A stretch of 64,000 nucleotides of DNA from Gaiellasilicea sp963749515 (GTDB lineage Bacteria > Actinomycetota > Thermoleophilia > Gaiellales > Gaiellaceae): assembly GCA_963749515.1 (NCBI GenBank), contig CAVVMR010000002.1, forward strand, positions 1 to 64,000, in the 5' to 3' direction. The stretch's first letter is position 1. Every line of letters begins with the position of its first letter. The position numbers and the translations under genes are program-made. Below are positions 44,699-53,815 of this stretch, in pieces. The notes under the pieces were generated by a model. The model was not told where the DNA came from and searched no databases. It was given only the letters and a program-made list of their open reading frames with translations.

Positions 44699-45330
44699 TC
44701 ACGTGCTCGGGGTCGGCGTGGCCGTTCCGTACTGCGGGCGCCCGGTGGGCCGGTAGACCTGGATCGTCACCCCGCTCGGGGTGGCCCGCGATTCGACCAG
44801 TTCGAGCGCCGTGTCCGGGCCGGTGTCGGGGAACAGCCGCGTGCCCTGGCCGACGACCACGGGAAGGTGAGCAGGGTGATCTCGTCGACGAGGTCGTTGT
44901 CGAGCAGCCAGCGGACCAGGCTGCCGCTGCCGTGCACCTGCAGCTCGCCCCCCGGCTTGGCTTTCAGCTCGCGGACGGCGGCCGCGACGTCGCCGGAGAG
45001 GACGGTCGTGTCCGCCCATTGCGGGTCGGTGAGCGTGGTCGATGCCACGTACTTGGGCCGCGTGTTCAGCGCCGTCCGAGATCGGGTTGTTGCCCGGATC
45101 GTCCCCCGGACCGTTCCCCAGGAGCCGGCGAAGATCTCGTAGGTCCGCCGGCCGAACAGGAACGCGTCGGCGCGCTGGTAGACCTCGTCGAGGAACGTCT
45201 CGGCCTCGTTGTCGAAGAGCGGCATGGCCCATCCGCCGCGCTCGAATCCGCCGCTGCGGTCCTCCTCCGGCCCGCCGAGCCCCTGCATCACTCCGTCGAC
45301 GGAGACGTGCGTGGTGGTCGTCAGTTTCAT
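44699..45330 (-). CDS. RibD/dihydrofolate reductase-like protein, paralogue (frameshifted)
   Basis: About 210 residues from ATG 45330 (MKLTTTTHVSVDGVMQGLGG). ADAFLFGRRTYEIFAGSWG is the nucleotide-binding region and LPVVVGQGTRLFPDTGPDT the conserved C-terminal loop. Frame changes near 45105, 45080 and 44862 are single-base. Its start overlaps the SRPBCC stop (ATGA). It is more similar to typical YyaP/YqjY-type reductases than its neighbour. Confidence 0.75.
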
Positions 45331-45910
45331 GGTCGCGGATCCTTTCTCGTTGGTGTGGTCGTCGTTCGGTTGCTGTCGAAGCTCGCGGCAGTCATCGCCG
45401 GCCTCCACCGTGCCTCGGCCGGATCCTCGGCCAGGATCGCGTCGATCTGGCCGACGGCCTGCGTCAGGCCCTCCTCCATGCCCATGGCGGCGAGCTGCTC
45501 CATCGCCTCGACGGTCGGGAACTCGCTCTCGATCGACATCCGGGTCTTCCCGCCGCCGATCTCCTCGATGGTCACCCGCATGGTCGTCATCGGGAGCTCG
45601 GTGTTCGGCGTGCCGTCCGTCGTTGGCGAAGCCGTCGCGGAAGACGAGCCGAGTGCGGCGGCTGACCTCGTCCACCTCCCAGAACCCGCGCGGTTGGTCG
45701 CCCTCGGGGCCGGTCATGTGGTACTCGACGCGGCCGCCGGGCGCAGGTCGTGCGTGGTGACCGTCGCCGGGTACGTCGGCGGACCCCACCAGCGCTCGAG
45801 CTGGCGCGGATCGGCCCAGAGCTGCCAGACCCGCTCCGGCGAGGCGTCGAACTCGGCCTCGAGCGTCATCGTGCGCGCTGAGGGTCCTTGCGGACGGCGG
45901 TGACGGTCAT
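45327..45910 (-). CDS. SRPBCC (AHSA1-like) ligand-binding protein (frameshifted)
   Basis: About 195 residues from ATG 45910 (MTVTAVRKDP), with AAGGAGG upstream. The AHSA1/START fold shows in MTLEAEFDASPERVWQLWAD, RQLERWWGPPTYPATVTTHD, GRVEYHMTGPEGDQPRGFWE and MTTMRVTIEEIGGGKTRMSI. Frame changes lie near 45875, 45745 and 45615. Such proteins are usually encoded next to ArsR regulators and bind hydrophobic ligands. It is coupled to the paralogous reductase gene. Confidence 0.75.
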
Positions 45911-46244
45911 CGGTCTGCCTCCTTGGCGTGTCGTCGAGGAGCTCGGTCATGCGCTCGACGCGCCCGCGCCACAGCTCCTCGTACCGGTCGAGCAGGCGCC
46001 GCGCCACGCGCAGCCCCTCGAGGTTGGTGCGGACGACCTTCCGCCGCCCGATGCGCTGCTTGCTGACGAGGCCCGCCCGCTCGAGGATGGCGACGTGCTT
46101 CTGCACCGCCGCGAAGCTCATCGGGTAGTGGCCGGCCAGCTCGGCGACGCCCTCCTCCCCGTCGATCGCGCGGCGCACGATGTCCCGCCGGGTGGCGTCA
46201 GCCAGGGCGCCGAAGATGCGGTCGTGGTCGAGGGCGATCTGCAT
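45907..46244 (-). CDS. ArsR-family transcriptional regulator
   Basis: About 112 residues from ATG 46244 (MQIALDHDRIFGALADATRR). The alternative ATG at 46256 lies inside the operator, so 46244 is preferred. The winged helix is VAELAGHYPMSFAAVQKHVA with ILERAGLVSKQRIGRRKVVR. No metal-binding Cys pair is seen. It belongs to the subgroup linked to SRPBCC proteins rather than to arsenic. A one-base shift near 45935 brings the usual end KEADR and a stop overlapping the SRPBCC start. Confidence 0.85.
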
Positions 46245-46245
46245 T

Positions 46246-46267
46246 GATACAACCATACGGTTGTATC
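46246..46267 (-). promoter_or_regulatory. ArsR operator palindrome
   Basis: GATACAACC (46246-46254), a 4-base spacer and GGTTGTATC (46259-46267) form a perfect inverted repeat that ends one base before the regulator start. The size, symmetry and place fit an autoregulatory ArsR operator covering the transcription start. Confidence 0.8.
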
Positions 46268-46581
46268 TATCGGCGTGTCAAATCTCTTTCGACGCCCAGC
46301 GGAACTCCAGCTCGTCGCACTCTCCATGAATCGCGGCTCGAACCGCGAACCTGAGCCGGAACAGCTCGCCCTCGTCGGGTCCGCGCGAGATAGGCTCTCT
46401 TCGGCGCATGACGCTACTCGCCGCGCTTGAACCGGTGGAGGTGGTTGTCTCAACTAGCAACAGGCTGGGTCAACGCTAGGTCAACAAGGTGTCCTCAAGC
46501 TGCCCGAAGGGGTGCGATCTCCATTTCGCTCAACCATGCGCCCTTACGAACCGTCCCGAGACCTCGAGAACAGTGGCATCC

Positions 46582-46624
46582 ACTTTTAATCCCAAGGTCG
46601 CTGGTTCGATCCCAGCACGGCCCA
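46582..46624 (+). repeat. attR: second 43-base copy of the tRNA-Lys 3' end
   Basis: Identical over 43 bases to 22151-22193. The preceding 30 bases do not resemble a tRNA 5' half, so this is a partial copy, not a gene. It marks the right border of the island. The surrounding 46268-46671 holds no gene. Confidence 0.9.
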
Positions 46625-46671
46625 CTGGATCCGAAAAGGCCCGACGCACCTCGCGCCGGCGAACGCCTGTG

Positions 46672-48352
46672 TTACGGGTAGATCGCCTTCGCGATCCCAG
46701 CCTCTCCCGCGCCTCCAGTCCCACTGGGGCTGCTACCGCCCCCGCTGCCGCCGCGACCAGGCGTGCCGATCGAAACCTTGGCGTCGCCCCTGACCGTCGC
46801 GGTCGACGTCCCGGCCTTGAAGATTCCGATGCTGGGGCCGCCGGCTCCGCCGCCACCGCCGCCGCCTTTCCCGCCTGCGCCGCCCGCGCCGCCGTTGCCG
46901 CCCGCGCCGATCTCCGACGTGCAGACCCTTGCTCCCCTGCCGGCGACGCCGCCCGCCCCTGCCTGGCCGCCGTCGCCGCCGCGCCCTCCCGCGCCGCCGT
47001 TGGCGGCCGCGACCGAGCTTGCCTCCACGACGATCCTCGATTCGAGGAGGTAGACCCCGAAAGGGCCGCGCGCCGGCTTCGCCACCACGGCCGGCGGGGC
47101 GATTGCCGCCGCCCCCGCCGCCGCCTCCACCGCCTCCGCCGAATTGCCGGCGCCGTTGTTCGCGAGCACGGGCCTGCTGACGATGTCGCCCGCACCGCCC
47201 GCCTCCGCGCCGCAGCGGACCGCCGGGGTCCCGCTTCCGTCGTCGCGGCCGCCCGACCGCCCAAAGCGCGGCGGCGACAGGCGTCGCGCTCGCGCCTCCT
47301 TGCCCGCTCCGCTCCGGTCGCGCCGGGCGTGCCGTTACGCCGCTCTGCCCCGGCTGGCCGGGATCGCCCGCCGCTCCACCTGCGCCGCCGGCTGATCGAA
47401 TCGGAATCACCCGCCGACCCCAGGGGAGCCGCGGTTGGTGCCGACCCTCCATGCCGCCGCGGCCCCCTGCCCCGCCCCGCCGATCGACCTGGCTGTGTCC
47501 GCCGGTCCCGCCAAAGGGAGTGCCGACCCCGTCGCACTCTCCAGGCCCTCCGTCGCCTCCCTTGCTGCCGGTCCCGCCGGCCGGTCCTGTCCTCCCCTGA
47601 GCGCAGGCGGCGATCCCGTCGTCTGCACGCACGACGACTCGCTGCAGCGTCAGGCTCGAGCCGCCGATCGCGCGAACGCCGTAGGTGCTCGACCCGGCGC
47701 GTCCCCGCCGCAGTCGTTCCCCGGATCGCGAGGTGCTGGAGGACGATGTCCTTGGCGCTCTCGGCGAGTACCGCCTGCCCGCTGCCGCTGAATGAGCGGG
47801 AGCCCGTGCGGGATAGCGATCGCGACGCTGCCAGCTCGCGGGGTCGTAGCCGGGGAACCGTAGATCGAGATCCCGGAGACGAGAGAGACGCGCCCGTAGC
47901 TGCCGAAGGCGACGAGCACGTACCGCTTCTTGCCAGTCGCGGCCGACCAGCGCCGCCGCGATCTCCCGCTTCGGCTTCTCTCTCGTGCCGGGGTTGGCGT
48001 CGTTCCCACCGGGGGAGGCGAAGGTCGCGTCCCGTTCGGTGCCGTCGATCCCGTCGCAGTTGGAGTCGACGAACCCGAGATCGGGCAGATCGGTCGCGCC
48101 CGGGCGGATCGCCGCGTTCTGCGGTGCGCAGTCCTCGGCGTTCGGGGCACGCCGTCGCCGTCAGTGTCGGTAGGCGGCGATGGCGGCGGCGTGGCCGGGC
48201 GGTGCCTGTGCGGCTTCGCTCTTGCGAACAACTGCGCGGCGGCCTGGTTGCCCGCCCGGTCCCTGACGGGCTTTGCGGTCGTACGGCGGTAGCGGAATCG
48301 CGGGCGCGGCCCCCGGGTCAGGCTGCGAGCGCTCGACGAGGAGCGGGATCAC
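46672..48352 (-). pseudogene. Glycine-rich secreted beta-helix protein, frameshifted
   Basis: Reading right to left across frames: an N-terminal part with RDRAGNQAA, a calcium-binding DTDGDGV segment, then DUF1565-like FASPGGNDANPGTREKPKRE and KKRYVLVAFGSYGRVSLVSG, beta-helix strands (YGVRAIGGSSLTLQRVVVRA), and a long Gly-rich repeat region (GGDGGPGECDGVGTPFGGTG, GGNGGAGGAGGKGGGGGGGA) ending IAKAIYP. The total is about 550 residues. Many frame changes occur, some in G/C runs. It would be a cell-surface protein. It lies just outside the right att site. Confidence 0.6.
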
Positions 48353-49007
48353 GAGCGCCGTGCTCGATTTACCCCTTGGCCATCCCTACCGAGCGGATCG
48401 GTCACCGACGTTGCCCACCAGCGACCTCATGGGTAGCGGCGACGCCCCTGTCGGCCGAGTGGCGAACCCGCTCGCGAATACACGAGCCTCACGACCGCGT
48501 GCGGCGAGCGCATCGCCGTACCGCGTCCAGCAAGACGCCGTCGCCGACCACGATCCTGGGCGGCTTCCGGTCCGGCGCAGCAGCCGCCGAAAGCCACGAC
48601 AGTGCCGACGACCGCCGACCAACGATCGTCCAGACCGAATGCGAGCGCTCTGCATCGTCGATGCGTCGCGACCACGCATCCCACCTCGACTCATCGGGAA
48701 CCTTGACCGTGTACGCCGGTTCCCCCGAGCCCCAGGATACTCGCCTCGTATCCGCCGGCAAAGCGGCCCGCGCGAGCGTCCTCTCGCCTGAGCGGCCTTC
48801 GTCCTGAGCGGGACGGCAATTCGTCCCCTCATTGTGTCAGTCGTCCCGCCACGACAGAACCGGCGACGTCAGGAACTCGAGGTCCTTCGCCGTCCAAGAA
48901 GGATGGCCAGGTGCCGTAGTCACGAGCGACGACTGCCGGCGAAAGTGCGGACGTGGCCGGCGCCAGAACCGGACGTGCAGTTCTGGCGCCGGCAGCAGCT
49001 CGTGGAA
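48353..49007. other. Gap, no gene recognised
   Basis: 655 bases. Several minus-strand frames look partly coding (e.g. GEPAYTVKVPDESRWDAWSR near 48700 and RIVVGDGVLLDAVRR near 48545), which suggests another frameshifted gene upstream of the glycine-rich one. I cannot assign a family. Confidence 0.45.
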
Positions 49008-50723
49008 CTAGCGGGAGGTCGCGTCCCGAACGAGCTGGGAGAGATCGGCTCGAGGAAGGGCTTGCTTCCTCCCGCCGACCTCGATCACGGACTTGCCGTT
49101 GACGACGTGGACGTGGGTCGTGAGCCAAGCCTTTCCCACGCGCTTCGCCGAGGTCACGGTGTTGGCGGCGAGGGAGTCGATGACGACGTTGTCGCCGGCA
49201 CCGCCGTCGATGACGTCACTCCCCGGTCCGCCGATCAGGACGTCGTCGCCGGGACCGCCCTGCAGGACGTCGTCGCCGGCGCCGCCGATGAGGACATCGT
49301 CCCCGTCGCCGCCGGCCAGCGTGAGCAGGATCGCGTTGGCAGTCACCGCAGAGGCGTCGATCACGTCGTCGCCGGCGAGGGCATTGACCGTCAACCGGTC
49401 ACCGACGCCCGCGCCCGACACCGAGACGAGGGAGGACAGACCGGCTACCTGTGCCGTGGATCCCGCGCCGACGACCGTCGCGACGTCGTCGCCGTTGGTC
49501 GCGTTGACGACGACGTTGTCGCCGTCGGCTCCGCCGCCGAGCTCGGCGGCCACGTTGACGACGTCGGTTCCCGAGAGGTCGTCGACGACGACGTTGTCGG
49601 TGCCGCCGAGGACCCTGGCGACGATCGATTCGACGTCGTTGAGATCCATCACGATGTTGGCGATGTTGCGGACGAAGCGCACCCGCGCTCCGTTGGCGGA
49701 GACGTTCATGTTCTCGTTGGCGTTGCTGCCGACGAACAGCATCGCGTCGGTGCCGTCCTGGCCCTCGATCGTGTCGTTGCCGTCACCAGGATCCCACTGG
49801 AACGAGTCGTTTCCGGCTCCGAGAAACGCGGTGTCGTTGCCCTGGTTGCCGTCGACGACGTCGTTGCCGTCGCCGCCCAGCAGGATGTCGGTGCCGTTGC
49901 CGCCGAGGAGCGTGTCGTTGCCCGCACCCCCGTCGACGGTGATCCTGATCAGGGTCGCGAGGTTCCCCGATGCGGAGAAGCTGTCGTCACCGCCGTTCGC
50001 GTTGAGGACGAGGTTCTCCGAGGTGCCGATGTCGATCGCGAACGGCGCCGGGTTGAGGCGGTCGAACCGGACACGCGTGCCGTTGGCCGTCGTGGCGAAC
50101 TGTTCGGCGCCGTTGCCGCCGTTCACCTCGACGGTGTCGACGCCGTCGCCGCCTTCGTTCAGGTCGGTGTCGTCGCCGGGGTTCCAGATCATCCGGTCGT
50201 TGCCGCCCTGTCCGAAAGCCTGGTCGTCGGCGTCACCGCCGGTCAGGGTGTCGTTCTCGCCGCCACCGAACAGCAGATCGATCCCGCCCTTACCGAGAAG
50301 CGTGTCGTTGCCGGCCTGGCCGAAGACCTGATCGCCACTGGCGCCGCCGGTGAGGGCGTCGTTACCGGCGCCGCCGAACAGATTCGCACGTGGCAGCGCA
50401 CCACTTGCCTCGTTGAGGCTGATCACGTCGTTGTTACCCAGGCCGAAGACCCGGATGAGCGCGGTGTTGGCAACCGTCGGCGTGCCACCGACGACGGCAA
50501 CCGCGCCGCCGTTGACCAGGATGGTCCCTGCCGCGTTGCGGCTGATCGCGATGTTGTTGGCGGCACTGTCACCGAACACGGTGAGTACCCCGTTGCTGAA
50601 CGTCGCGGTCGTGGCCGCGCTCGCCGGCTTACTGGTGGCGCCGAATACACCGGCCATGAGCGAGACAAAGATCAGCAGGCGGAGTGCGGTGCGTCGCCTG
50701 TGGTTGGTATGTCCTGCGGTCAT
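49008..50723 (-). CDS. RTX-like calcium-binding beta-roll protein
   Basis: 571 residues from ATG 50723. The signal peptide LRLLIFVSLMAGVFGATSKP ends near ASAA. The body is almost wholly RTX-like nonapeptides (GGxGxD) in several blocks: GGAGNDALTGGASGDQVFGQ, GGDADDQAFGQGGNDRMIWN, GGNGTDILLGGDGNDVVDG and GGAGDDVLQGGPGDDVLIGG. These bind Ca2+ and fold only outside the cell. The C-terminal ~50 residues (KAWLTTHVHVVNGKSVIEVG) form a separate cap. No enzymatic domain is present, so it is probably a surface or biofilm protein. No type I secretion genes are nearby. Confidence 0.85.
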   Translation of the reverse strand: MTAGHTNHRRRTALRLLIFVSLMAGVFGATSKPASAATTATFSNGVLTVFGDSAANNIAISRNAAGTILVNGGAVAVVGGTPTVANTALIRVFGLGNNDVISLNEASGALPRANLFGGAGNDALTGGASGDQVFGQAGNDTLLGKGGIDLLFGGGENDTLTGGDADDQAFGQGGNDRMIWNPGDDTDLNEGGDGVDTVEVNGGNGAEQFATTANGTRVRFDRLNPAPFAIDIGTSENLVLNANGGDDSFSASGNLATLIRITVDGGAGNDTLLGGNGTDILLGGDGNDVVDGNQGNDTAFLGAGNDSFQWDPGDGNDTIEGQDGTDAMLFVGSNANENMNVSANGARVRFVRNIANIVMDLNDVESIVARVLGGTDNVVVDDLSGTDVVNVAAELGGGADGDNVVVNATNGDDVATVVGAGSTAQVAGLSSLVSVSGAGVGDRLTVNALAGDDVIDASAVTANAILLTLAGGDGDDVLIGGAGDDVLQGGPGDDVLIGGPGSDVIDGGAGDNVVIDSLAANTVTSAKRVGKAWLTTHVHVVNGKSVIEVGGRKQALPRADLSQLVRDATSR

Positions 50724-50927
50724 CGTTCCTCCCCTCGAGAGCAACCGGCCCGCGATGCGCGAACGGTGATCTCGTTGCGTTGTCGGTTCTCGGGTCTATG
50801 GACTCCGTTGGGGCGGCGGTATTCCCGACTCGTCCGACGAGTGACGGCCGCGCGATTCCGGTCGTAAGGATTCCGCCGAGCACGGGTTCTCCCTGAGATA
50901 GGCAATCCAGGCCAGGGAGGACTCCAA

Positions 50928-51746
50928 ATGCTCCGCTCGATGCTCATCTGCCTTGCGGCCGCGCTCGTCGGGCTCGTGTCGCTCATTGCGTCCGCCACGA
51001 CCGCGGCGGGGCAGCACCGGCAGGGAACGATCATGCAATGGACGATCGACGGCGTGCAGCGGGACGCGTTCGTCTTCGCGCCGCGGTCGAAGCAGGGCGC
51101 GGCCAGGCACCCCTTGGTCGTCGCGTTCCACGGTCACGGCGGCCGGATGGTGAGCACCTCGGTGCGGATGCGCATCCAGACGCTCTGGCCGGAGGCGATC
51201 GTCGTCTACCCGCAGGGCTTGGACACGGCGACGCCGCTCGATGCGGCGGGTACGGGCACCGGTTGGCAGGGGAAGACGGGTGACTTCGGCAACCGCGATC
51301 TCGAGCTCTTCGACGCGATCGTGGCGACGATGAAGCGGTCCCATGCCGTGGACACGCGCCGGATCTACGTGACCGGATACTCGAACGGCGCCGTCTTCAG
51401 CCTCCTGCTGTGGGCCAAGCGTGCGAAGACGATCGCGGCGATCGGCGAGGTCGCCGGCCGCCTCGATCCCTCCGAGACCCTGACGTCGCCGCGCGCGCTC
51501 CTGGCCGTGGCGGGACGACGCGACACGGTGGCCCCGTTCGCCGTCCAGAGGAAGACGATCCAGCACGCCCGACAGGTCGATGGCGCAGCCGGGCCGGGAA
51601 GCTCCTGCGGCCGGTATTGCAGGTTGTACCCGTCAACGGACGGTCCGTCCCCGGTCAAGACCTTCGTCCATCCGGGCGGGCACGAATACCCGAGCTGGGC
51701 GCCGGCCGAGATCGTCAGGTTCTTCAAGGCGTACAGGCAGCCCTGA
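50928..51746 (+). CDS. Secreted PHB-depolymerase-like esterase (copy 1)
   Basis: 272 residues with a signal peptide (MLRSMLICLAAALVGLVSLI). The alpha/beta fold has AFHGHGG near residue 65, the nucleophile elbow GYSNGA near 149, and a catalytic His in FVHPGGHEYPSW near 247. It matches the polyhydroxybutyrate-depolymerase/feruloyl-esterase (LpqC-like) family. A Cys pair (CGRYC) may form a disulfide. It is about 70% similar to the gene at 52979 and shares the same leader before the start (AATCCAGGCCAGGGAGG). Confidence 0.85.
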   Translation: MLRSMLICLAAALVGLVSLIASATTAAGQHRQGTIMQWTIDGVQRDAFVFAPRSKQGAARHPLVVAFHGHGGRMVSTSVRMRIQTLWPEAIVVYPQGLDTATPLDAAGTGTGWQGKTGDFGNRDLELFDAIVATMKRSHAVDTRRIYVTGYSNGAVFSLLLWAKRAKTIAAIGEVAGRLDPSETLTSPRALLAVAGRRDTVAPFAVQRKTIQHARQVDGAAGPGSSCGRYCRLYPSTDGPSPVKTFVHPGGHEYPSWAPAEIVRFFKAYRQP

Positions 51747-51810
51747 GGACACGACCCCCTCGCGGATCGCACGTCGGTGCTCCGCGAGGGGGTCGCCACA
51801 GGCGGTTCGA

Positions 51811-52245
51811 CTAGGCGAGCGCCGGCTCCTCGAGGTATCCCGCCACCGGGACGGGCGAGCCGATGACGACCACCTGCGGCCCGTTCTCCTCGAACGGACG
51901 CTCGAACGTCGAAACGACGGTCGAGGCGGAGAACGTTCCGAGCACACGGAGCACGTCGTCGCCGATGTTGCGCAGCCCGTGCGGCGCCATCGGCGGGACG
52001 AGCCCCACCTGGTTCGCCTCGAGCCGGCCCACCTCGTCGCCGATACGCGCCTCCGCCGTGCCCTGCAGGATGATCAGGAGCTCTTCGGCGCTGTCCATGT
52101 GCATCCCGAGCTCGGCGCCCGGATCGAGCTCGAACAGGACCGTCGCAGTGCTGGCGGCCCCGGTGGCGCTGTGGGCCGGGAAGTTGACCCGCAGGCCGGG
52201 TGCCACGGGTGCAAGCTCGAAGTCGTTGAGGTCGAAGGTGAACAT
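51811..52245 (-). CDS. Cupin-domain protein
   Basis: 144 residues forming one cupin barrel. Motif 1 is GAELGMHMDSAEELLIILQG with TAEARIG (metal ligands His and Glu), and motif 2 is NQVGLVPPMAPHGLRNIG (His). It may be a small dioxygenase, isomerase or sensor. It is divergent from the TetR gene, and two TGCACA-type palindromes lie between them, so TetR probably represses it. Confidence 0.85.
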   Translation of the reverse strand: MFTFDLNDFELAPVAPGLRVNFPAHSATGAASTATVLFELDPGAELGMHMDSAEELLIILQGTAEARIGDEVGRLEANQVGLVPPMAPHGLRNIGDDVLRVLGTFSASTVVSTFERPFEENGPQVVVIGSPVPVAGYLEEPALA

Positions 52246-52263
52246 GCTTCCTGCTCCTTTCGT

Positions 52264-52279
52264 TGCACATTGATGTGCA
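52264..52279. promoter_or_regulatory. TetR operator between cupin and TetR genes
   Basis: TGCACAT-TG-ATGTGCA is a perfect 16-base palindrome 19 bases before the cupin start. A related weaker site (TACACTTCTGTGCA, 52321-52334) touches the TetR start. The pair would let one regulator control both genes. Confidence 0.75.
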
Positions 52280-52334
52280 GCGAATATAGGGACTCGTCAG
52301 CAGGATGTCAAGATTCGCGATACACTTCTGTGCA

Positions 52335-52907
52335 ATGAATCGGAAGTACGAGCTGAAGGAACGCGCACGTCGCCAGGCGGAAACGCGGCAACGCATCGTC
52401 GAGGCGACGGTTGGCCTGCACACGAGCGTCGGTCCCGCGCGAACGACGATCAGCGGGATCGCCGAGCGGGCGGGCGTCGAGCGGCACACCGTCTACGCCC
52501 ACTTCCCCGACGACCGCACGCTCTTCCAGGCCTGCTCGGAGCACTGGGAGGCGAGGCATCCGATGCCGGCCGTCGAGACGCTCGCGGAGATCGACGACCC
52601 CGTGCGCCGCCTTCGCCGGGGTCTCGGCGAGATGTACGCCTGGTACGAGTCCGTCGAAGCCGATCTGGCGATCTTCCTTCGGGACGCAGCCGTCGTCCCC
52701 GAGAACGCGGACATCGTCGACGAGATGACGGCGAGCTTTGCGCGCTTCGCCGACGCCGTCTCACAGGGCTGGCCACGACGCAAGGGCGTCCGAGCCGCGA
52801 TCGGCCACGCATTCGAGTTCGAGACGTGGCGTTCGCTCGTCCGCAGGCAGGGCCTCTCGCGGACGCAAGCGATCGACACGATGGCACGTCTCGTCGCGAG
52901 CGCCTAG
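52335..52907 (+). CDS. TetR-family regulator
   Basis: 190 residues from ATG 52335; earlier in-frame starts would include the operator. The N-terminal helix-turn-helix is GPARTTISGIAERAGVERHT followed by VYAHFPDDRTLFQACSEHW. The C-terminal ligand domain is not assignable. It probably represses itself and the divergent cupin gene. Confidence 0.9.
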   Translation: MNRKYELKERARRQAETRQRIVEATVGLHTSVGPARTTISGIAERAGVERHTVYAHFPDDRTLFQACSEHWEARHPMPAVETLAEIDDPVRRLRRGLGEMYAWYESVEADLAIFLRDAAVVPENADIVDEMTASFARFADAVSQGWPRRKGVRAAIGHAFEFETWRSLVRRQGLSRTQAIDTMARLVASA

Positions 52908-52978
52908 CTCGGTCCATAAGGAATCGACCGGCAGCGGGTTTACCAAGGGACAGCAAATCCAGGCCAGGGAGGTCCCAA

Positions 52979-53815
52979 GTGCTCCGCTCGATCCTCATCT
53001 GTCTCGCCGCGGCGCTCGCCGGGCTCGTGTCGCTGATCGTGTTCTCGACGAACGATGCTGGACAGCAGCAGCGAGGGACGATGGTGCGCTGGTCAACCGG
53101 CGGCTCGCCGCCACGCTTTGCACTCGTTTTCACGCCACGTGCAGAGCAGCGCTCAGCCAAGCATCCGTTGGTCATCGCGTTTCACGGTTACGGCGACACA
53201 GCGGCGAAATTTGCGAGGCGGATGCATATCCAGACCCTCTGGCCGGAGGCGATCGTCGTCTACCCGCAGGGCTGGGCCACGTCGGCCATCCAAGATTCGG
53301 CGCCGTCGAGCACGGGCTGGCAGGGGAAAGCAGGTGAGTTCGGCGACCGCGATCTCGAGTTCTTCGACGCGATCGTCGCGATGATGAAGCGGTCCCATGC
53401 AGTGGACAAGCATCGGATCTACGTGACCGGATACTCGAACGGCGCGGACTTCAGCCTGCTGCTCCTGGCCAAGCGTGCAAAGACGATCGCAGCGGTCGGC
53501 GAGGTTGCCGGCCGCCTCGACCCCTCCGAGACCCTGACGTGGCCGCGGCCGCTCCTGGCCGTGGCTGGACGAAGCGACACGGTGGCTCCCTACACCGAAC
53601 AGAAGGCGACGATCCAGAAAGCGCGACAGATCGACCGCGCGTCCGGGGCGGGAAGGCCGTGCGGGCGGTACTGCACGTTCTATCCGTCAGCGCTCGGACC
53701 GGTCCCGGTCAAGACCTTCATCCACCCGGGCGGTCACATGTACCCGAGCTGGGCGCTGGCCGAGATCGTCAGGTTCTTCAAAACCATGATCAGCCCGCAC
53801 GAACCCGTCAGCTGA
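52979..53815 (+). CDS. Secreted PHB-depolymerase-like esterase (copy 2)
   Basis: 278 residues from GTG 52979, preceded by GGGAGG. The signal peptide LRSILICLAAALAGLVSLIV is followed by AFHGYGD, the nucleophile elbow GYSNGA, and the catalytic His in FIHPGGHMYPSW. It is a clear duplicate of the gene at 50928, including about 17 bases before the start. Its substrate loop (TSAIQDSAPSSTGWQGKAGE) differs, so the substrates may differ. Its end overlaps the convergent GH3 gene by 8 bases. Confidence 0.85.
   Translation: MLRSILICLAAALAGLVSLIVFSTNDAGQQQRGTMVRWSTGGSPPRFALVFTPRAEQRSAKHPLVIAFHGYGDTAAKFARRMHIQTLWPEAIVVYPQGWATSAIQDSAPSSTGWQGKAGEFGDRDLEFFDAIVAMMKRSHAVDKHRIYVTGYSNGADFSLLLLAKRAKTIAAVGEVAGRLDPSETLTWPRPLLAVAGRSDTVAPYTEQKATIQKARQIDRASGAGRPCGRYCTFYPSALGPVPVKTFIHPGGHMYPSWALAEIVRFFKTMISPHEPVS

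Larger units (their letters stand above)
22151..46624. mobile_element. Genomic island integrated at tRNA-Lys (~24.4 kb)
   Basis: The element is bounded by the 43-base direct repeats at 22151-22193 and 46582-46624. This is the normal product of site-specific integration into a tRNA 3' end, which leaves the tRNA intact and a partial copy at the far end. The cargo is accessory: regulators, a receiver-secreted protein fusion, an ECF sigma factor, copper proteins, a giant secreted protein and an ArsR operon. Fragments of other tRNA 3' ends lie inside, which suggests repeated insertions. No integrase or excisionase gene was recognised, so the element is probably immobile now. Confidence 0.75.

Noticed and set aside
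46627..46637. GGATCCGAAAA next to attR, identical to the unit at the isocitrate lyase promoter
   Set aside because: It is a single half site with no palindrome and no nearby isocitrate lyase-type gene; chance similarity is likely.
49093..50331. A second long plus-strand frame across the repeat region, at first sight a CRISPR-like array
   Set aside because: The repeats are 9-residue coding repeats of variable sequence without constant repeat and unique spacers.
48834..50867. A 677-residue plus-strand open frame rich in Val and Asp
   Set aside because: It is the antisense shadow of the RTX-like gene; the repeats on the minus strand explain it.
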